Shown here: in pieces, positions 5,321-5,644 of the stretch | Layout of the letters: every line of letters begins with the position of its first letter | How positions within the stretch are numbered: position 1 is the first letter of the stretch | From: CAZFAT01 sp964517075 | GTDB taxonomy: Bacteria > Acidobacteriota > Vicinamibacteria > Vicinamibacterales > SCN-69-37 | Direction: 5' to 3' | Assembly (NCBI GenBank): GCA_964517075.1 | Contig: CAZFAT010000420.1 | Span: 1-5,644 of the forward strand | DNA: 5,644 nucleotides | The notes under the pieces: model-generated | Seen by the model: only the letters and a program-made list of their open reading frames with translations | Told to the model about the DNA's origin: nothing | The model's database searches: none | Made by a program: the position numbers and the translations under genes

Positions 5321-5644
5321 ATGATGCGCAACAGCTGGGTAGCGGTGGCCCTGACGGCCGCGATGGTGATGGGCGCGGGCTTCACGACGCCCGTCGAGGC
5401 GGGGCGGCCAGCGCAGGACGCGAAGCCGGGGGCGGCCGCGCCGGCGCCCCTCAACCTCAACGTCGCAACGGTCGCGGATCTGCAGAAGCTGCCCGGCATC
5501 GGGCCGGCGCTCGCCGCCCGGATCGTCGAGTACCGGCAGAAGAACGGCGGCTTCAAAAAAATCGAGGAGTTGATGAACGTACAGGGCATCGGCGAGCAGT
5601 CCTTCCTGAAGCTGAAGGCGCTGGTCGCGATTACTCCCGCGAAG
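5321..5644 (+). CDS. ComEA-like secreted helix-hairpin-helix DNA-binding protein (3' end beyond window)
   Basis: The frame is open from ATG 5321 to the last base, giving 108 residues with no stop yet, so the gene is cut at the right edge. Residues 1-27 look like a Sec signal peptide: M-M-R-N, a hydrophobic core of Ala, Val, Leu and Met, then T-P-V-E-A as a likely cleavage site. A short Ala/Pro-rich linker (28-43) follows. Residues 45-102 are the paired helix-hairpin-helix unit of the ComEA family: N-L-N-V-A-T, L-P-G-I-G (57-61), A-A-R-I-V-E-Y-R, G-G-F, and V-Q-G-I-G (87-91) near L-K-L-K-A-L. The HhH hairpins bind the DNA backbone without sequence specificity. In transformable bacteria ComEA pulls DNA across the periplasm, so an uptake role is plausible, but many short proteins of this type lie outside competence loci. 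Little should remain beyond the edge. A run of seven A at 5555-5561 encodes part of F-K-K-I. Confidence 0.88.
   Translation, partial: MMRNSWVAVALTAAMVMGAGFTTPVEAGRPAQDAKPGAAAPAPLNLNVATVADLQKLPGIGPALAARIVEYRQKNGGFKKIEELMNVQGIGEQSFLKLKALVAITPAK

Overview
The window is GC-rich bacterial chromosome with tightly packed metabolic and housekeeping genes and no phage, transposon, CRISPR or RNA-gene signature. The mix (PF01261-type isomerase, atypical Gfo/Idh/MocA oxidoreductase, Uma2 protein, short secreted ComEA-like protein, degenerate 7-8 bp repeat arrays between genes) resembles Acidobacteriota, perhaps Vicinamibacteria. That placement is an inference from general impression, not a search result.

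Layout from left to right: (1) the 3' end of a plus-strand sugar phosphate isomerase/epimerase, running in from outside; (2) a short gap between convergent genes holding two inverted heptamer arrays that can fold into a long imperfect hairpin; (3) a minus-strand two-gene unit, read from right to left as a Gfo/Idh/MocA oxidoreductase followed after 2 nt by a PLP-dependent class III aminotransferase; (4) a 271-nt gap dominated by a degenerate tandem array that changes from 7-bp to 8-bp units; (5) a minus-strand Uma2-family protein; (6) a divergent promoter region with a 17-nt palindrome; (7) a plus-strand VOC/glyoxalase-fold protein; (8) a convergent minus-strand thpR gene (RNA 2',3'-cyclic phosphodiesterase) whose last codons are made of a third heptamer array; (9) a 286-nt divergent intergenic region rich in inverted repeats; (10) a plus-strand secreted ComEA-like helix-hairpin-helix protein that runs off the right edge.

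Functionally, the oxidoreductase and aminotransferase are so closely coupled that they probably act in sequence: oxidation of a hydroxyl to a ketone or aldehyde, then transamination, or the reverse in catabolism. The isomerase on the other strand may belong to the same sugar or cyclitol pathway. The substrate cannot be read from the sequence. The remaining genes look like independent single-gene units.

The most unusual signal is not a gene. Three separate intergenic or gene-end sites carry arrays of about 7-bp units with different unit sequences (TTNNCGG, YTATYGG(G), TTCTGAC), suggesting one process that seeds heptad repeats at gene ends. I found no convincing new multi-gene defence or mobile system here.
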